This document shows positions 22,033-33,292 of a stretch of DNA of 64,000 nt, one piece after another. This DNA is from Symsagittifera roscoffensis (taxonomy: Eukaryota; Xenacoelomorpha; Acoela; Convolutidae), in assembly GCF_963678635.1 (NCBI RefSeq), contig NC_087070.1, positions 1,418,512-1,482,511 of the forward strand, written 5' to 3'. The translations under genes and the position numbers were made by a program. Each line of letters begins with the position of its first letter. Within the stretch, counting starts at the first letter, position 1. Below the pieces are notes generated by a model, which ran no database searches, was not told the origin of the DNA, and saw only the letters and a list, made by a program, of their open reading frames with translations.

Positions 22033-23369
22033 GCAGGGAGCTCAGTGTGGGTTTCTTGAGTCTTGAGAGGGAAAGGAAGGGGCTCGAGTGTGAACACGGA
22101 TAAAATCCGAGGTCACGGAAAAGAAATTTTAACGAGACAAAGTATTGTTATTAATATGCTATAGTTATTATATAAATCAAAATATTGCATGACAATTTCC
22201 TAATTGGATGGGACAAAAGAAATTTTAACCATAAGCTTCAAAAGCGGATATTTAAGGTGCAGGTATATGAAAATTTTGATTGCTGTTCAGCGATAGTGTG
22301 ACAATTTTATATAGTGGTGAATTTTGGGATGTAGATAAACTTAAGTCTGCTGCAAACTTCTGTAAATGACCAATGGCACTGTATCTTGAGCAACACTTGG
22401 TATTCTGGGGACTCACTGGCAGGCGGCAACACGCGATGAGGACATCGATCTTGAGTCTGGGGAGTATGTGCCAGTCGGTCATATTTGGAAGTTTGACCTT
22501 GAGGAATACGAACTACGTAATTTTGGGAGGAAATTGAATTTTTCAAAAATTCGAATTGAGCCTGTCATGCTCAACTTTCTCGCAGAAACTAAAAATCTCA
22601 GAAAATAGAAGATCAGAACATCCGATTTACAATCGCGGGAAACTACTTGAAAAAGCAGCGGGAAATTGCTATTCGCAATTTCCAGATACAAAATAAACGA
22701 GAGTAGAGCCGTCTTATCCTGAAATAGGAGAAGAAACGATTGCAAAAGAAGGATATCATTATTCGAGCTGAACTAGAGTGAACCCTCAGTGGAAAAGCAG
22801 ACAGCTGGGGTGTCCCAATGGTTCAGACAAAAACTCCAATTCTAGAGTCAAAACTTATTTCCCTTATTGAAACTAATTAGTATTAAACTTCTCAAGTTAT
22901 CATACTTAATTCTCGAGTTGCTCATTAATTTAGTTACCTCTAATTCTCGAGTGCGCCGACATGTGAGTTCTCAATTTAGTTTTCTTGAGTGTGTTTTATG
23001 ATTGTTATGTTGAGATAGGGAGAGTCTTAGGTTGATCCATCTGAAATGGATCAAAGTTCCACTGTCTAATAAAAAGTAACTGTGCGGATTGTTCCGGCCC
23101 TGTTTTTAACCGCTTTCGTGTATTTTGGGTTTTTTGAGACCTAAGTATGGGGACGTTCTTATTTTCTAGAGTAGGGGGGGGGGGGGTATTTTGGTAGTGG
23201 TATTTAAGCTGTAACGGGTTTTTAGTCTGATGTCGCAAGCGAACCGAATTGGCTCCGACCGTTTTGAGGTAGAAAAACACGAGAGATAGTGTCCCTGACT
23301 CTTGAGCCAATGGTTATAGGGCCTATTCTTCTTAAACCTCATATGTGACCGAAGTAGGCGACTGTTACA
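22033..23369. other. Non-coding stretch after ORF2
   Basis: No gene is visible. A purine run (gagagggaaaggaagggg, about 22063-22080) just after ORF2 could be a polypurine tract, and TGTGAACACGG follows it, but no second LTR copy is present in the window to prove this. A homopolymer G run lies near 23167-23187. Around 22320-22500 there is weak similarity to the minus strand of 27409-27624, which might be shared 3' sequence of this element lineage. Confidence 0.35.
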
Positions 23370-25021
23370 ATCGACATTTTCCTCTCACAATTGAAAAATC
23401 AAAAAACATCTGGTGAAACGTTATGTGATATAGAAGCCGCGGCAAAGAAACGCAAAAAACGTAAGGCAAACTCCAAGAGACAAAGCCGTTGAAAAAACGA
23501 GGAAATATCTCAAAGATAATGGGTTGCTGGCTGTGCCTTTTGATAAGGTGGTTGGTTTTAGCATGATGAGGAAACAAACGTATGAATCAAAGCTGGAATC
23601 CTTGTTGCAATTTGCTCAGTTTTCGAAAAAAAGTTGCAACCACTGATGAGGTTATACTGAAAATTGAGAAGGTACTTAACAAAGAATTACTAGCCATGAA
23701 CAAAAGACACGAGATAAGTGATCAGTTTTATTCTAAGATGAGGTCAACAGGGGGGCAACCCACCCGTTTGTACGGTTTAGCTAAGGTACACAAACTGAGA
23801 CACCCCTACGACCAGTACTATCACTTCCAAGCAGCTCGTATGAGAATCTTAACAAAATGCTTGCGAAGTTTCTTGATAACATCTATGGAGCCAATATAGA
23901 AACCAATACTAAAGAGGCCAGAGAAACAATTGAAAACATTGCTCTAGGTCCGGATGAAACCATAATATCTCTTGATGTGAAAAGTTTGTACACCAACGTT
24001 CCCCTGAAGGAGGCAATTGAAATTGCTTTACAGAAGCTGTACAGCCAGGAGTCTCCTCCTAAAATTCAAAGCGCAACCATGAAAAGGCTTTTGAATATAG
24101 CGGTCAGCAAAGTAGATTTCAAGTGTAATGATTCATGGTATGTACAAGTTGATGGTTTAGCAATGTTGTCTTCTCCATGCCGCCAATATTCTTCATCCAA
24201 ATCTGCAGTTCACTCTAGAGAAAACTAATTCGAAGGGGAATTTGATGTTCCTGGATTTGAACATAATTGTATCGCAGGGTAGGCGTGTAATTTGCAGTTG
24301 GTATCAAAAACCAACAGATACAGGGACTATACTGAACTATAGAATCTGCGCCCCAACTCAGTATAAGCGTAGTGTTATCCATGGTACTCTACACAGGTTT
24401 TTTTTTAGGAGTACATCTAGCTGGGAGCAATTTGATAACGCTATGGAAACTAATAGGGCGCAATGGCTGACAAATCAGTACCCTGAAAATTGGTCCGCAA
24501 AGGTGGCTTCAAACGCCTTGTGCAAGATCATCGAGGGTAAGCGCAAGCCCCTGGATAGTGAGAGGTGTGTGTAAATTCAATCACCAAAGGATGTGAAGCC
24601 CCCAATGCTGATGGTGCAATATAGAGGTAACCAGAGCCAATATTTTGCTAACAGGTTACGAAAATTAACTAACGTTCAAGTGGTTTTCACCACAAGAAAA
24701 CTATAATCATGTTTACCATCACTGAAGTCAGCATTTTCTGATGATTCAAGTCAACGTGGTTTATAAACTGTCACGTAGTGGATGCACTTCCACCTATGTC
24801 GGACAATTGAGGAACATAAGATTGCAGACTCACCGGTAGGCCTCCACCTTCAGCAATGCCAACTTGAGGGAAATAGCGCAGATCTTAGTTCGGAAATTAT
24901 AGATAGGTCAAACAACCAAACAAAATTGTTAACACTAGAGGCAATACATATCAGGAAAGAGAAACCGGGCTTGAACACGCGCGATGAGTTTAGGAGCATG
25001 AGTTTAATTGTGAAAGTTTAG
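23370..25021 (+). mobile_element. Penelope-like element, degraded (RT plus GIY-YIG remnant)
   Basis: The reading starts near 23485 with EKTRKYLKDNGLLAVPFDK, then RLYGLAKVHKLRHP, the RT core ISLDVKSLYTNVPL (about 23968) and YVQVDGLAM, where the expected Gly-Ser is lost in a frame change. Further pieces are MFLDLNIIVSQG and WYQKPTDTGT. The C-terminal end shows a GIY-YIG endonuclease remnant (TYVGQLR near 24790) and the characteristic ending LEAIHIRKEKPGLNTRDEFRS. These are hallmarks of Penelope-like elements. At least four frame breaks and several stops make it a dead copy. Confidence 0.9.
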
Positions 25022-25454
25022 TCCCTAAAAATTTTTGGTTTTTATTTAAAACGCACATGTCTAAATCGAATTTATGACTCAGAAACTTCCAGACAAATGA
25101 ATTTAAAATTGTTTAATTAATTTTAGAGGTTAAAAGTAGTTTAATCTTAATAGTCATTTAGAGGTCAACTGTGATTGGCAAATTTTTTAACATGATGGTT
25201 TAGAACCAAATTGTATGTGAATTATTGTAAAAAAACTATTGTAAATTGATGTATTATCGTCATTTCGTAGTTTATTGTAAAAATCCTGACAATGCACATA
25301 GTTGCGAAAACATTTGAAATTTATTTTAGCAAAAGTTTCTTTGATTTTGAATGGACTGATAAGATTGGACTGATCATGGAATGATAAGATTGCCTCGAGG
25401 ACTCTTGATAAGTTTTGCCTGTCGTTTTGCCTGTCGGTCAGAATTTAAAGCTTG
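25022..25454. other. AT-rich Penelope 3' flank
   Basis: AT-rich sequence after the Penelope ORF, holding the ribozyme-like core at 25280-25315 and otherwise no recognisable feature. Confidence 0.4.
25280..25315 (+). ncRNA. Hammerhead-ribozyme-like core of the Penelope element
   Basis: The stretch CTGACAA, a small potential stem (GCA...TGC) and GCGAAAAC resembles the catalytic core of hammerhead ribozymes, which Penelope-like elements are known to carry in their terminal repeats. CUGACAA deviates from the canonical CUGANGA, so this one may be inactive. It lies about 260 bases after the element's ORF end. Confidence 0.35.
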
Positions 25455-25860
25455 ACATTGAATTGGAAAGTACTATTCGCCCGGAAGTACATAACGACGG
25501 AAAATAAAGGTTATGAAACGACTGGCTAGCGTCTAAACACAACTTCACATGCTTTTAACCGTCTCTACTGTAACATTCGCCCAAATGTTACATAGAGACG
25601 GAGCGTAGAAAAAGCACCTATTGACGACTGGCCGGCATCAGTTACCTAAGTTCTACCCGTTTTTCACCGTCTCGACCTAGCCAGTTGATTTTCTGGTCTG
25701 TTTAGGGCTAAGTAAAAGTTACCATTTTTAGGCCATCAGTCAAACGACCTTTGATCAGCTTTAGTTTGCATGCGAAGATAACCCCATAGCTGGGTCTCGA
25801 GTCCCCAGACTACATGACTACCTTTAAAAAAACGGCTCGGATATCCTTCTACTATCCTTT
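25455..25860. repeat. Dispersed repeat A, copy 1 (diverged)
   Basis: It shares ATTCGCCCGGAAGTAC, CGACTGGCTAGCGTCTAAACACA, 'CATGCTTTT', and the end 'GCTGGGTCTC..CCCCAGAC' with 25938-26215 and 38647-38930. It carries an extra internal piece with a second 'GTAACATTCGCCC' motif near 25570. It could be an LTR or a non-autonomous transposon. Confidence 0.7.
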
Positions 25861-25937
25861 TAGTGACAATTATATACTAAATCCATTGGAGATGGATTGA
25901 CCAATTCTTCTTTCTAGCTACTCATATTCTGAAGTAC

Positions 25938-26215
25938 TTGTAACATTCGCCCGGAAGTACAAATCGACGGAAAATAAAGCTAGGTTCTAAAACGACTGGC
26001 AAGCGTCTAAACACAGCTCTACATGCTTTTCACCGTCTCTGCCAAAGCCAGTTCTTTTGGTGGTCTTTCTAACATCGGGTCGACAAAAACTTTACAGTTC
26101 CCAGCTTCGATCAGAACGCTCTAATTAACTTAATTACATGCAACAATAGTGAGCGCATTGCTGGGTCTCAGTATCCCCAGACCACGAGGTCACTCCTAAA
26201 AACAGGGCTACTATA
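25938..26215. repeat. Dispersed repeat A, copy 2 (LTR-like)
   Basis: It begins TGTAACATTCGCCCGGAAG and ends near GGGCTACTATA. It aligns end to end with 38647-38930, which ends GGGCTACTACA, so the consensus is TG...CA, about 280 bp, as in an LTR. I saw no matching short target duplications. Confidence 0.7.
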
Positions 26216-26862
26216 TTTTTAAAAAATGTTTTTAAAAAATTTAAAATGTTAATTCGAACGTTTTCGCACATTTTCTGCATCATCAGGGTAAAATTTTTTT
26301 ACAATATTTACAAAACGATCAAAGATCTGAAAAATGAGAAAATTGTTTAAAATTGCTTTAAAACTTTTTGACCAATCAAATTTAAACAACTGTAATTACA
26401 TAATAAATTACGTAATCAATATTAACATTTTCCTGGAAGTTTCTGATATTTTTTTTTATCCAAACAGCCTACACTCATTAGCTACTCACACTAGAGGCTT
26501 TGTATATTTGGAGGGAGAGGCCGAGGATCAACACACGCGATGAATTCAGGAGCCGGGAATGTATAACATCGCCAAATGATAAAAAAAACTGACATGTCGG
26601 AATAAAAAATATTCCCGAATCGAAATTTTATAACCATGAAAGATCAAAAAGCGAAAAAAAATATCAGAAATTTACAGGAAAATGTTATTAATAATTACGT
26701 AACTTATTACGTAATTACAGTTGTTTAAATTGGATTGGCCAAAAAATTTTAAATCAATTTTAGACATGTTTATCGTTTTTCAGATCTTTGATCGTTTTGT
26801 AAATATTGTTAAAAAAGTTTAATCCTGATGATGCACAAAATGCGCGAAACTGTTTGGACTAT
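26216..26862. mobile_element. Inverted-repeat-flanked fragment of a Penelope-like element
   Basis: Two arms of about 190 bp (26251-26440 and 26665-26862) are near-perfect inverted copies. Between them, on the plus strand near 26492-26570, sits the Penelope C-terminal signature ending RINTRDEFRSRE. Each arm holds a hammerhead-like core: CTGATGA at 26825-26831 with GCGAAAC at 26844-26850 (plus strand), and CTGATGA at 26280-26286 read on the minus strand. The homologous block at 38647-39590 lacks this fragment, so it marks an insertion. Confidence 0.75.
26820..26855 (+). ncRNA. Hammerhead-like core in the right arm
   Basis: CTGATGA (canonical), a possible stem II TGCA-CAAAA-TGCG, and CGAAAC follow in order. 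A mirrored version, CTGATGA...TGTGCGAAAACG, is on the minus strand at 26258-26286. The stem III and stem I partners are short or unclear, as in minimal Penelope-type ribozymes, so activity is uncertain. Confidence 0.4.
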
Positions 26863-27720
26863 TGTTTTTGTTCAGTAGATGAAAAGCATCATCTCTATCG
26901 AAGATGGATCAACCCTTTCCCTCAACTGTTAGCTTCTCATAATATGAAAACTAATTATGATGTTATTAATTCAATTCAGGACATGACCAGAAGCTAAAAG
27001 TTCATAAAAAGAGAGAGTTACATTTTTCTCCCGAGACCCCTCCAGCTTCTGGAACCCGGTCAAATAACAGTCTTATTCCTTCCCGAAAGGCTGGACACGC
27101 TGTCCCAGTGCCCTTCGTGGTTCTCGGGATTCGTGTTGTAACGATTGTAGCGGCACAGTCATTACAACTAGGAATGGTCTTCTGATAGTTGTTTTCAACT
27201 TCAATCTCAATCAGTAGCGCACAATTGCCGTCGTTTTTCTCAACGAATTCTGCTGTTGTGTTTTCCAACTTTTCAGTTGTCGCGAAATCTCAAATTGTTA
27301 AGTGTCGTTCATGCTGAAATCGAATTTTAAAAATCAGCATGTCAGGCCAAGTTAACCAATCCTGATTCGTTAAACTGAACAATTAACACCGTTAACTCGT
27401 AAAAACCATCAATCTTCCCAGTCAGATGTAACAATAAAAAATCGAATCCAAACTTGCATTTTGACACATTCTGGTCGAATTTCACATACTCCCCGCACAG
27501 CCCGGTCAATGTGCTCATTGAGTCTCGAAGTCTTCATCAAAATGGTAAAGTGCCATCGAACAGAATTTACAAAATGCATCAAATCACTTTTATCCACATC
27601 ACATCGTCTCACTGCAGAATACAAACGGCATCATACTACACTGTCATAGCCTTTCAAATTTTTTCACTAAGCTGCACTTTCAAGGATATGACTCAAGATA
27701 AAACATTTTTCTGACTCCTA
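26863..27720. repeat. Repeat block B, copy 1
   Basis: Colinear with 38938-39590 over about 620 bp (shared landmarks: 'ATGGATCAACCCTTTCCCTCAAC' region, 'GTTCTCGGGATTCGTGTTGTA', 'AACAATTAACACCGTTAACTCG', 'CACATTCTGGTCGAAT'), and again at 27625-27720 against 40270-40370. Both copies lie downstream of the 3' ends of minus-strand elements (copies 3 and 2), so the block may be the 3' untranslated or LTR part of that lineage. No gene is supported inside. Confidence 0.75.
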
Positions 27721-28345
27721 ACATCAACGTCCGATTCAAAATTTTTTCTCCAATTTTAAAAAGTGTTGGGACGCAGGACGGTCCTGCCAACCTACAAACT
27801 AAAATTAACCTAGTATGCTTCTTCCCTTTGGAAATTTAGTTGTTAGTGGTCCTGAATATTAAAATTAAGGAACTCGGTGGTTTGAAGGAACAATGAAATA
27901 ATCTCCCTCTTCAAGAGAATACTCAAGCCTTTCATATAACCACAAAGTAATCAGTCATCTTAGTTGATTAAAAACAATCATGCAGGCTAGATTTTTTGAT
28001 ATACTCTCCACTCAAGCCTCTCTAAATAAATAGTATAAGTGTCTCTGAAGCCACTAACTAAAATCACAACGCAAATTTATAAATTCAACCAATTCTTATA
28101 TCTTTAAAATTCAACTAAAAGTTTTCTTTTCAGTTTCAATTGCAAGCTTTGTTGCTTTGTTTCTCGTTTGAGTTTTTGACTCACAAAACAATTCTGAGTT
28201 TTTAACATTTTCTCCTTCAATACTCCTTTGCTCGCTGTTTTGTTCCTTTCTTTGTTTTCGTCTTTGTTCTCGTCACTTAGAAGTTCTGAAACTTCTAAAC
28301 TCTTCTAATTTTTCTTCTTTTTGCGTCCTGTTTTTCGGCTGTTTG
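27721..28345. other. AT-rich non-coding gap
   Basis: AT-rich DNA between repeat block B and the 3' end of copy 3. T-rich near 28120-28340. No gene or repeat recognised. Confidence 0.4.
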
Positions 28346-29493
28346 TCATTGTTCAATCTCCTCCTCCTGCGACACTGACTCAGTGCTCTCAGTTTCTCTG
28401 TCTTGCAACACATCGGTGGCTATTCTGACGTTGTTGGAGGCAACCCTCCAACACTTCTGCTCTTCCCCTCTTTGTTTGCAACAAGGCAGAGGATCAACGT
28501 TAGTTTCCCTGTTTCGGCATTTTTGGAATTGCTCGTTGAGCTGCTCTACAGCAAATTTTGGTTCATTTCTAAACGTGTCTGTGCCATTCTCAAAGTCGCT
28601 GAGGAAGTTGAAGTCCAGGCCCAACATCCAGCCTGTCGAAGCCTTGTCGTCCTCTTTCTCAGCCTGATCGGGATCCTGCTGCATAGGTTCTTCCGATCGA
28701 CGGTTTCCTCCCTGCTCATTGTCTCGCTTCTGATTTTTTCAACTCGAAGGGCCTTGCTCCTCATTCCTTGTTCCGTCTGGAAACTTCGGTACAACTAGTC
28801 TGCCAGCTGATCGATCTTCTTCCTCTCCGTGCATTACTTTGACTTCTTTGCAGCCGAAGTGTGCTAGCACAGTTCTAGTGTATAGTTTACCGCTCTCTAA
28901 TAATTCCGATTTTACGATTTGAAGATCAGTGAGGCTTCTTGCAAGTCCGCCCTGCCTCTCATGACTATTAGCGCCTGGTCCAATTTTGCCCATTCTTCGT
29001 CTAATCGTCCGGGTTTCGGAGTGGCTGCATTACTCATCCATCTCCTCGTCGTTTCTTCCGTGTAGGCAAACTGCGTATACTGCAGCACGGCAGCGTTTCT
29101 GCCCACGAAGCACGGGTCCATCATCTCGGAGAATTTTGCAACTATCTTTTCATTGGTTACGAAGGCTCTCAACCTAGGGGTTTGCAATGCGGAGTCTGCT
29201 CCGAGCAGCATCCTTCTAATCAAGGGAAATTCAGGGATTTCATCTGGCAGTTTCTTGTAGTCACCCCAGCCTTTCGTTTCTTCTCTCACTTTGTGATACG
29301 AGGCCGTCAGACGAGGAATTCTTGTAACTTCGCCGTTCGTCTTATTGTAGGGTCTTAAATTCCAGAGCTTTGGGAAAACTTCGATATGCCCTCTATCCAC
29401 TTCTCCCATATGATCACGGAATTGATCATCAAAATTTATGACAGTCATCTCCAGCTCTGATATTTTTGCGATCAACAAGTCCTCATTCATCAT
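28346..29493 (-). pseudogene. ORF2 central region, second half, copy 3
   Basis: Pieces 29493-28912, 28993-28739 and 28684-28346 match copy 1 between about 17560 and 18460. FPKLWNLRPYNKTNGEVTRIPR aligns with copy 1 YPKFWNLNPLTANGQEILRIP; GRNAAVLQYTQFAY aligns with IGYTAAVYFHTCDI. The last part is acidic and low-complexity. At least two frame changes occur. The 3' boundary is where similarity to copy 1 fades. Confidence 0.6.
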
Positions 29494-30746
29494 CTTTTGT
29501 AATGTATGCCGTCCAATGCTGAGGTGAGGTTCAGGAGCAACACCGACCTCCTGTATACCTTCACCTTAACGTCGGGGAACGCAAATGTGACTGCAGGACC
29601 GTATATCACAGTCACAAACTCCGTGGCTCCTCTGATCGGCGCTAAGGGATCTGTCCTCATAGCCAGGCTCAGATCAGTTAACAGGGGCATTCCCCCAGCA
29701 TGACGTCACACGTCTTCTTCCTATTCAATTGTCTCGTCCTCTCCTGTTCCTAAGCGATTCTGCTGCAAGAAATATTGGATAAGAGTATGTCGCAGATCTC
29801 TCATCTTGGTCCAGGAGTCAGTGGGTCGCTTCACGTCGAAATTCCTTACGTTCTCTCTTCTTTGTTCAGGGTAGCGGGTCAGATTCATTAATCCTCCCAA
29901 GTTCCCGTGCGTGATCGGAATTAGCGTCAGAAGTCAGAAGTCCATCTAACCGTAAGTTTCTGCACTCCCTCAATGAGCAGTACCACTGGTCCTTTTACAA
30001 AATTCTCCGCTCCAACTGTATTTCCACGATTGACACTTCTGTGACTGTTTGGAGGAACTCTCTGATCAAGTATCGAGAGAGCGAGGGGTAGACTTTTGCC
30101 AGGAAGGACGCGGTCCATCCTGCTCCCAACCCTTCCAGCATACTGTCAGTCCGGACAAAGCCTTCTTGTCCCTTCTCATTCTGCGTCCAGAAAGCTTCAA
30201 GGGTCCCTTGGCACACTCTGTTTTCAAATTTGGTTGAATTTTCTTCTGCATTCTCGGCCAGGTTCATCTCTTTCACCAGGTAGGCATAAATTTTCCTGAT
30301 CATCGCTAGGCCTCACTCGAAAGCGGCTATCCGAGAAGTCAAGTGCAGCCACTTGTTGGCCTCGTTCGCAAGACCATCGTTCGCAAGACCATCGCTTCCA
30401 AGTGAGCTCTCGTCTCTTTGGAGTTCTTTCTTCTGTCTCCTTCTTCTTTTATCTCCATTCCTCGGAACCACAAGTCGTTGAACATCGCCACTATCACTCG
30501 ATGTTCATCGTTAATTCCTGGTTTCAGTTTGAGCTGTCGGCTCAAGTTGGACAATTCCAACCCCAATACTTCGTCTAACGCCAGCAGATCTAATGAATGG
30601 TCCTTGAATCCTCGCATTGTATTCGAGATGTCCGACCATACTGCCGGCAATTCTGCCCTAAGTGGTCTTAGGTTCTCCACTTCTAGTTCGCGATTCGGGG
30701 CAGATATTATCACATCATATTTCTGAGAGTAACGCCACCATCGCAT
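29490..30746 (-). pseudogene. ORF2 central region, first half, copy 3
   Basis: Pieces 30746-30339, 30303-29995 and 29690-29490 give PNRELEVENLRPLRAEL, DISNTMRGFKDHSLDLLALDEVLGLELSNLSRQL, NDLWFRGMEI and MPLLTDLSLAMRTDPL with IYGPAVTFAFPDV. All are close relatives of copy 1 at 16400-17460 (PNRELEPTNLR, LDELLLLEISNLARQL, ASLWFRGMDV, IPLLTDLCLAMRSDP). Frame changes and stops separate the pieces. A short direct duplication (TTCGCAAGACCATCG, twice) is seen at 30366-30393. Confidence 0.68.
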
Positions 30747-31137
30747 ACACGAACTTCAATCCATCCGGGAGATGTGCATAACCCGGAGACAGTGCAAACA
30801 CAGCTTTTGGTGTTATTTTCGGGAATGCCCCTTATTTCAGCGGTTCCAGTATTTCGCCCATCGATTCGAGGATATCCTTTATCGCTGACCATACTGCGTC
30901 CTCCGCCCTTGTAGTGTCTCTGAGTCTGCTCAGGAAACCCCTACTGTGTTATGGTCGTTTATGCCGGCAAACACGATCGTGATCGTGTTCATTTCTGTTT
31001 GTCGTTGAACCTCAATTGCCATTGATACAGACTGCATCAGGTCCAGGTCGACTGCTGCCAGCATTATAACTTCAAGCCAAAACAGAGACTTAGAGGTATG
31101 CGCGAAGTCCGAGTTCGCAATTATCAAAATCTTGCAC
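30747..31137 (-). pseudogene. ORF2 SGNH-like domain 2, copy 3
   Basis: Begins at the deletion junction with KILIIANSDFAHTSKSLFW and reaches IVFAGINDH about 50 residues later, followed by more broken frames to PPGYAHLPDGLKFVYAMV-like sequence near 30770. It matches copies 1 and 2 in the S-D and AG-x-N-D landmarks. Confidence 0.55.
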
Positions 31138-31660
31138 GTAGCACATCACAAGATTCCCGTACTTCTTCGTTACTCTGGTCAAAGCCTGAGCCTTCAGCCT
31201 TTGAAAGGTCGTAGTTGCGTTGCACAAGCCGAAGGGCATCCTCTTTGACTGGTACAACCCCAATTCACATGCGAATCCAGTTTTCTATGCAGAAGGACCT
31301 ACCAGAACGCAGAACCTAAGGCGTCGCCAAGTTTCGAGAGGCTCTCTTCTATTCGCGGTATCGGGTAGGCATCTTTTATTGTCACTGAGTTCAGGTAACA
31401 AAAGTCGCAACAAAACCTAAGCTGCCCCCTTCTTTTTTGCCAGGACAACCCCACAAGCCCAAGGTGATTTCGAAGTTTCTATCATTTTATATTCGAGCAA
31501 CATTTCTATTTCCGCTCGGCACGCTTCCGATTTATGAGGCGTCATTCGTCTTGCGCCTTCCCCATGAGGAATGGCGCCTTCCTCTAATTCGATTTTGTGT
31601 TCAACGAAGATTCAACAACCAATATCCGCCTTATGTTTTTGAAAAAACGTCCGCGTTCCG
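31138..31660 (-). pseudogene. RT N-terminal part, truncated and with motif A deleted, copy 3
   Basis: Read right to left: SPWACGVVLAKKKG, LNSVTIKDAYPIPR, ESLSKLGDA, then directly LGSAFW, GFACELGLYQ, RMPFGLCNATTTFQRL and VTKKYGNLVMCYV. Eight codons containing the motif A aspartate (FTTLD in copy 1) are missing, and the sequence leaves RT just after Y-V of the YVDD box. Both catalytic motifs are thus destroyed. Confidence 0.8.
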
Positions 31661-32195
31661 ATTTAAAACCGCCCTCAATTTTTCAAAATCTCCCTCACCT
31701 GTTTTTCCATTCATGTGTTCTATCTCCGGCAAAACCGGTTTGTCTGATTCTAGTTTGTATAACGAAGGGCATTCCGGAAGATTCGAGCAGCTCGACAAGT
31801 CGTCATCCGTTTCGGATTTTTTTGAAAACAGTTTATTAATAGATTTAATTTCATTTATTCTCTTTAAAATTTTATCTTTATTGGCATGATTTGAGCAGTC
31901 TTTCACGTTATATCTCTTCAAGTTTTGTGTCTCCTCATAGTCGGTCCTCATCGGCAAAGCTTAGCCAAGTTTCTTTCCACGCTGAATCGAAACCGTGGTA
32001 TCCAATGTGTTTAATAACACACTGGCACACAGTCCGTTTCGTGTTACTGAAAAAATCCGGCTTAAAATCACTGAGCTTTGACTATTTCGGTTGAGTACCA
32101 GACAAAACCTGTTTACCATCACTTAACGAATTTAAATTTTTCATCCTAAAAATCCCTGCTACTGACTGTTCCAGCTGTATTTTTGCTTTTCGGTT
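31631..32195 (-). pseudogene. Region before RT, copy 3
   Basis: Contains SVLLNTLDTTVSIQRGKKLG, then DDDLSSCSNLPECPSLYKLE, KPVLPEIEHMNGK and VLNRNADVFSK, matching copy 1 at 7680-8110 (SVLLNTLDIPITIERGSKLG, DDGLSSCSNFPERP, KPVLSEIEHLRGK). Several stops. The protease that should precede it is absent. Confidence 0.7.
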
Positions 32196-33292
32196 TAAAA
32201 AAATTGGCAACTTTTTATTCGAGGGCCAACAGTTGTCAACAACGCTCGCACAGCCCTTGACTCAGTGCGCGGCTCTTTTTGTCTCAGATAATCTGCATAT
32301 GTAACTAAATGCATCATAGTGAACTCTGAGGGTTCACTTAGGTTCCTGATCATCTGATGTCCCGCAACTGAGATTATTGACTGTATTCTGCTTTCTTGTG
32401 GCACCATGGCGAACTTCTGCCCGGAGATCACGTTTAGTTTCATGCTCAAACTGCTTGATGCTTTCGTTTCTTCGACTTCCGATGCCTCGAAGGCGTTTAG
32501 CCTTTCCTGAGTTTTCTCATTCTCTAGTTTGAGCTTCACCTTTTTGTTCTATCTCCTTTGTTACCAACTCCTGTTGGACTCTGTTTGAAGCATCTCTCGC
32601 GGCTGCCCTATAGTCGATCTCGAAATCATCTGCCGCCGTCACTTGTTCTGGTTCACGCATTTCTTCACTTACTGCCTGCATCTTCTTTGTTGCCAGCTCT
32701 TGCGGTTTCTCCTTTCTGCGTGCCTCCGCTTCACTCAACAGGCGCGCCTTGCTGGCTTTCACACCCAATAAAGCTTCCTCATGCCTTGGATGTTTGATAT
32801 CTGCCACAGCATCCCAAAATTGTGGACAATCCGATTTAAAATGACCCTCCTAGTTACAAAAGAAACACCATGGGCCCAATTTTGCAATTATCCCCTCATG
32901 AAATCTTCATAATCGACTTCTGATGCATCCTCATCCTCGAGGCAAAAGCCTATCGCTTTCATGCGTTGTTTGTAGGTTTGGCATGCTGATACATGATGGT
33001 CCGTCGAACTGCAATTTGCACAAAAGCGTCTCTTGTCCATGTCGTCCTTTGGTTTGTACCAGTTGTTGCCCTGGTTAGCTGGTCCCTTGTTAAACCCGTT
33101 GTTGCCCTGGTTAGCTGGTCCATTGTTAAATTTGCCATAATTGTTTTTGTAATAACCAGATCTCGATGGAGGCTTTAGTAGAATATATTCCTTAGATTTG
33201 AGTCTCAATTCTTCTGGTAAATAGCGCATTAGTTGAAAGTGGTGTGTAATGCCTTGCCAACAATGTTCGAAGCTCATCGTTCTTGACACCAT
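32195..33292 (-). pseudogene. Nucleocapsid and gag-pol junction region, copy 3
   Basis: A CCHC knuckle (CANCSSTDHHVSAC) lies near 33000; the second knuckle is broken by stops near 32830-32880. Upstream of the knuckle is an Asn/Gly-rich segment with a short duplicated unit (GPANQGNN twice, 33060-33125). Downstream are an Ala/Lys/Glu-rich helix and a piece that aligns with the protease leader of copy 1 (YADYLRQKEPRTESRAVRALL against YADYLSAISPQTTSRALRALL). Confidence 0.75.

Noticed and set aside
22033-22260. 3' LTR starting at TGTGAACACGG after the purine run
   Set aside because: No second copy of this sequence exists in the window, so an LTR cannot be shown.
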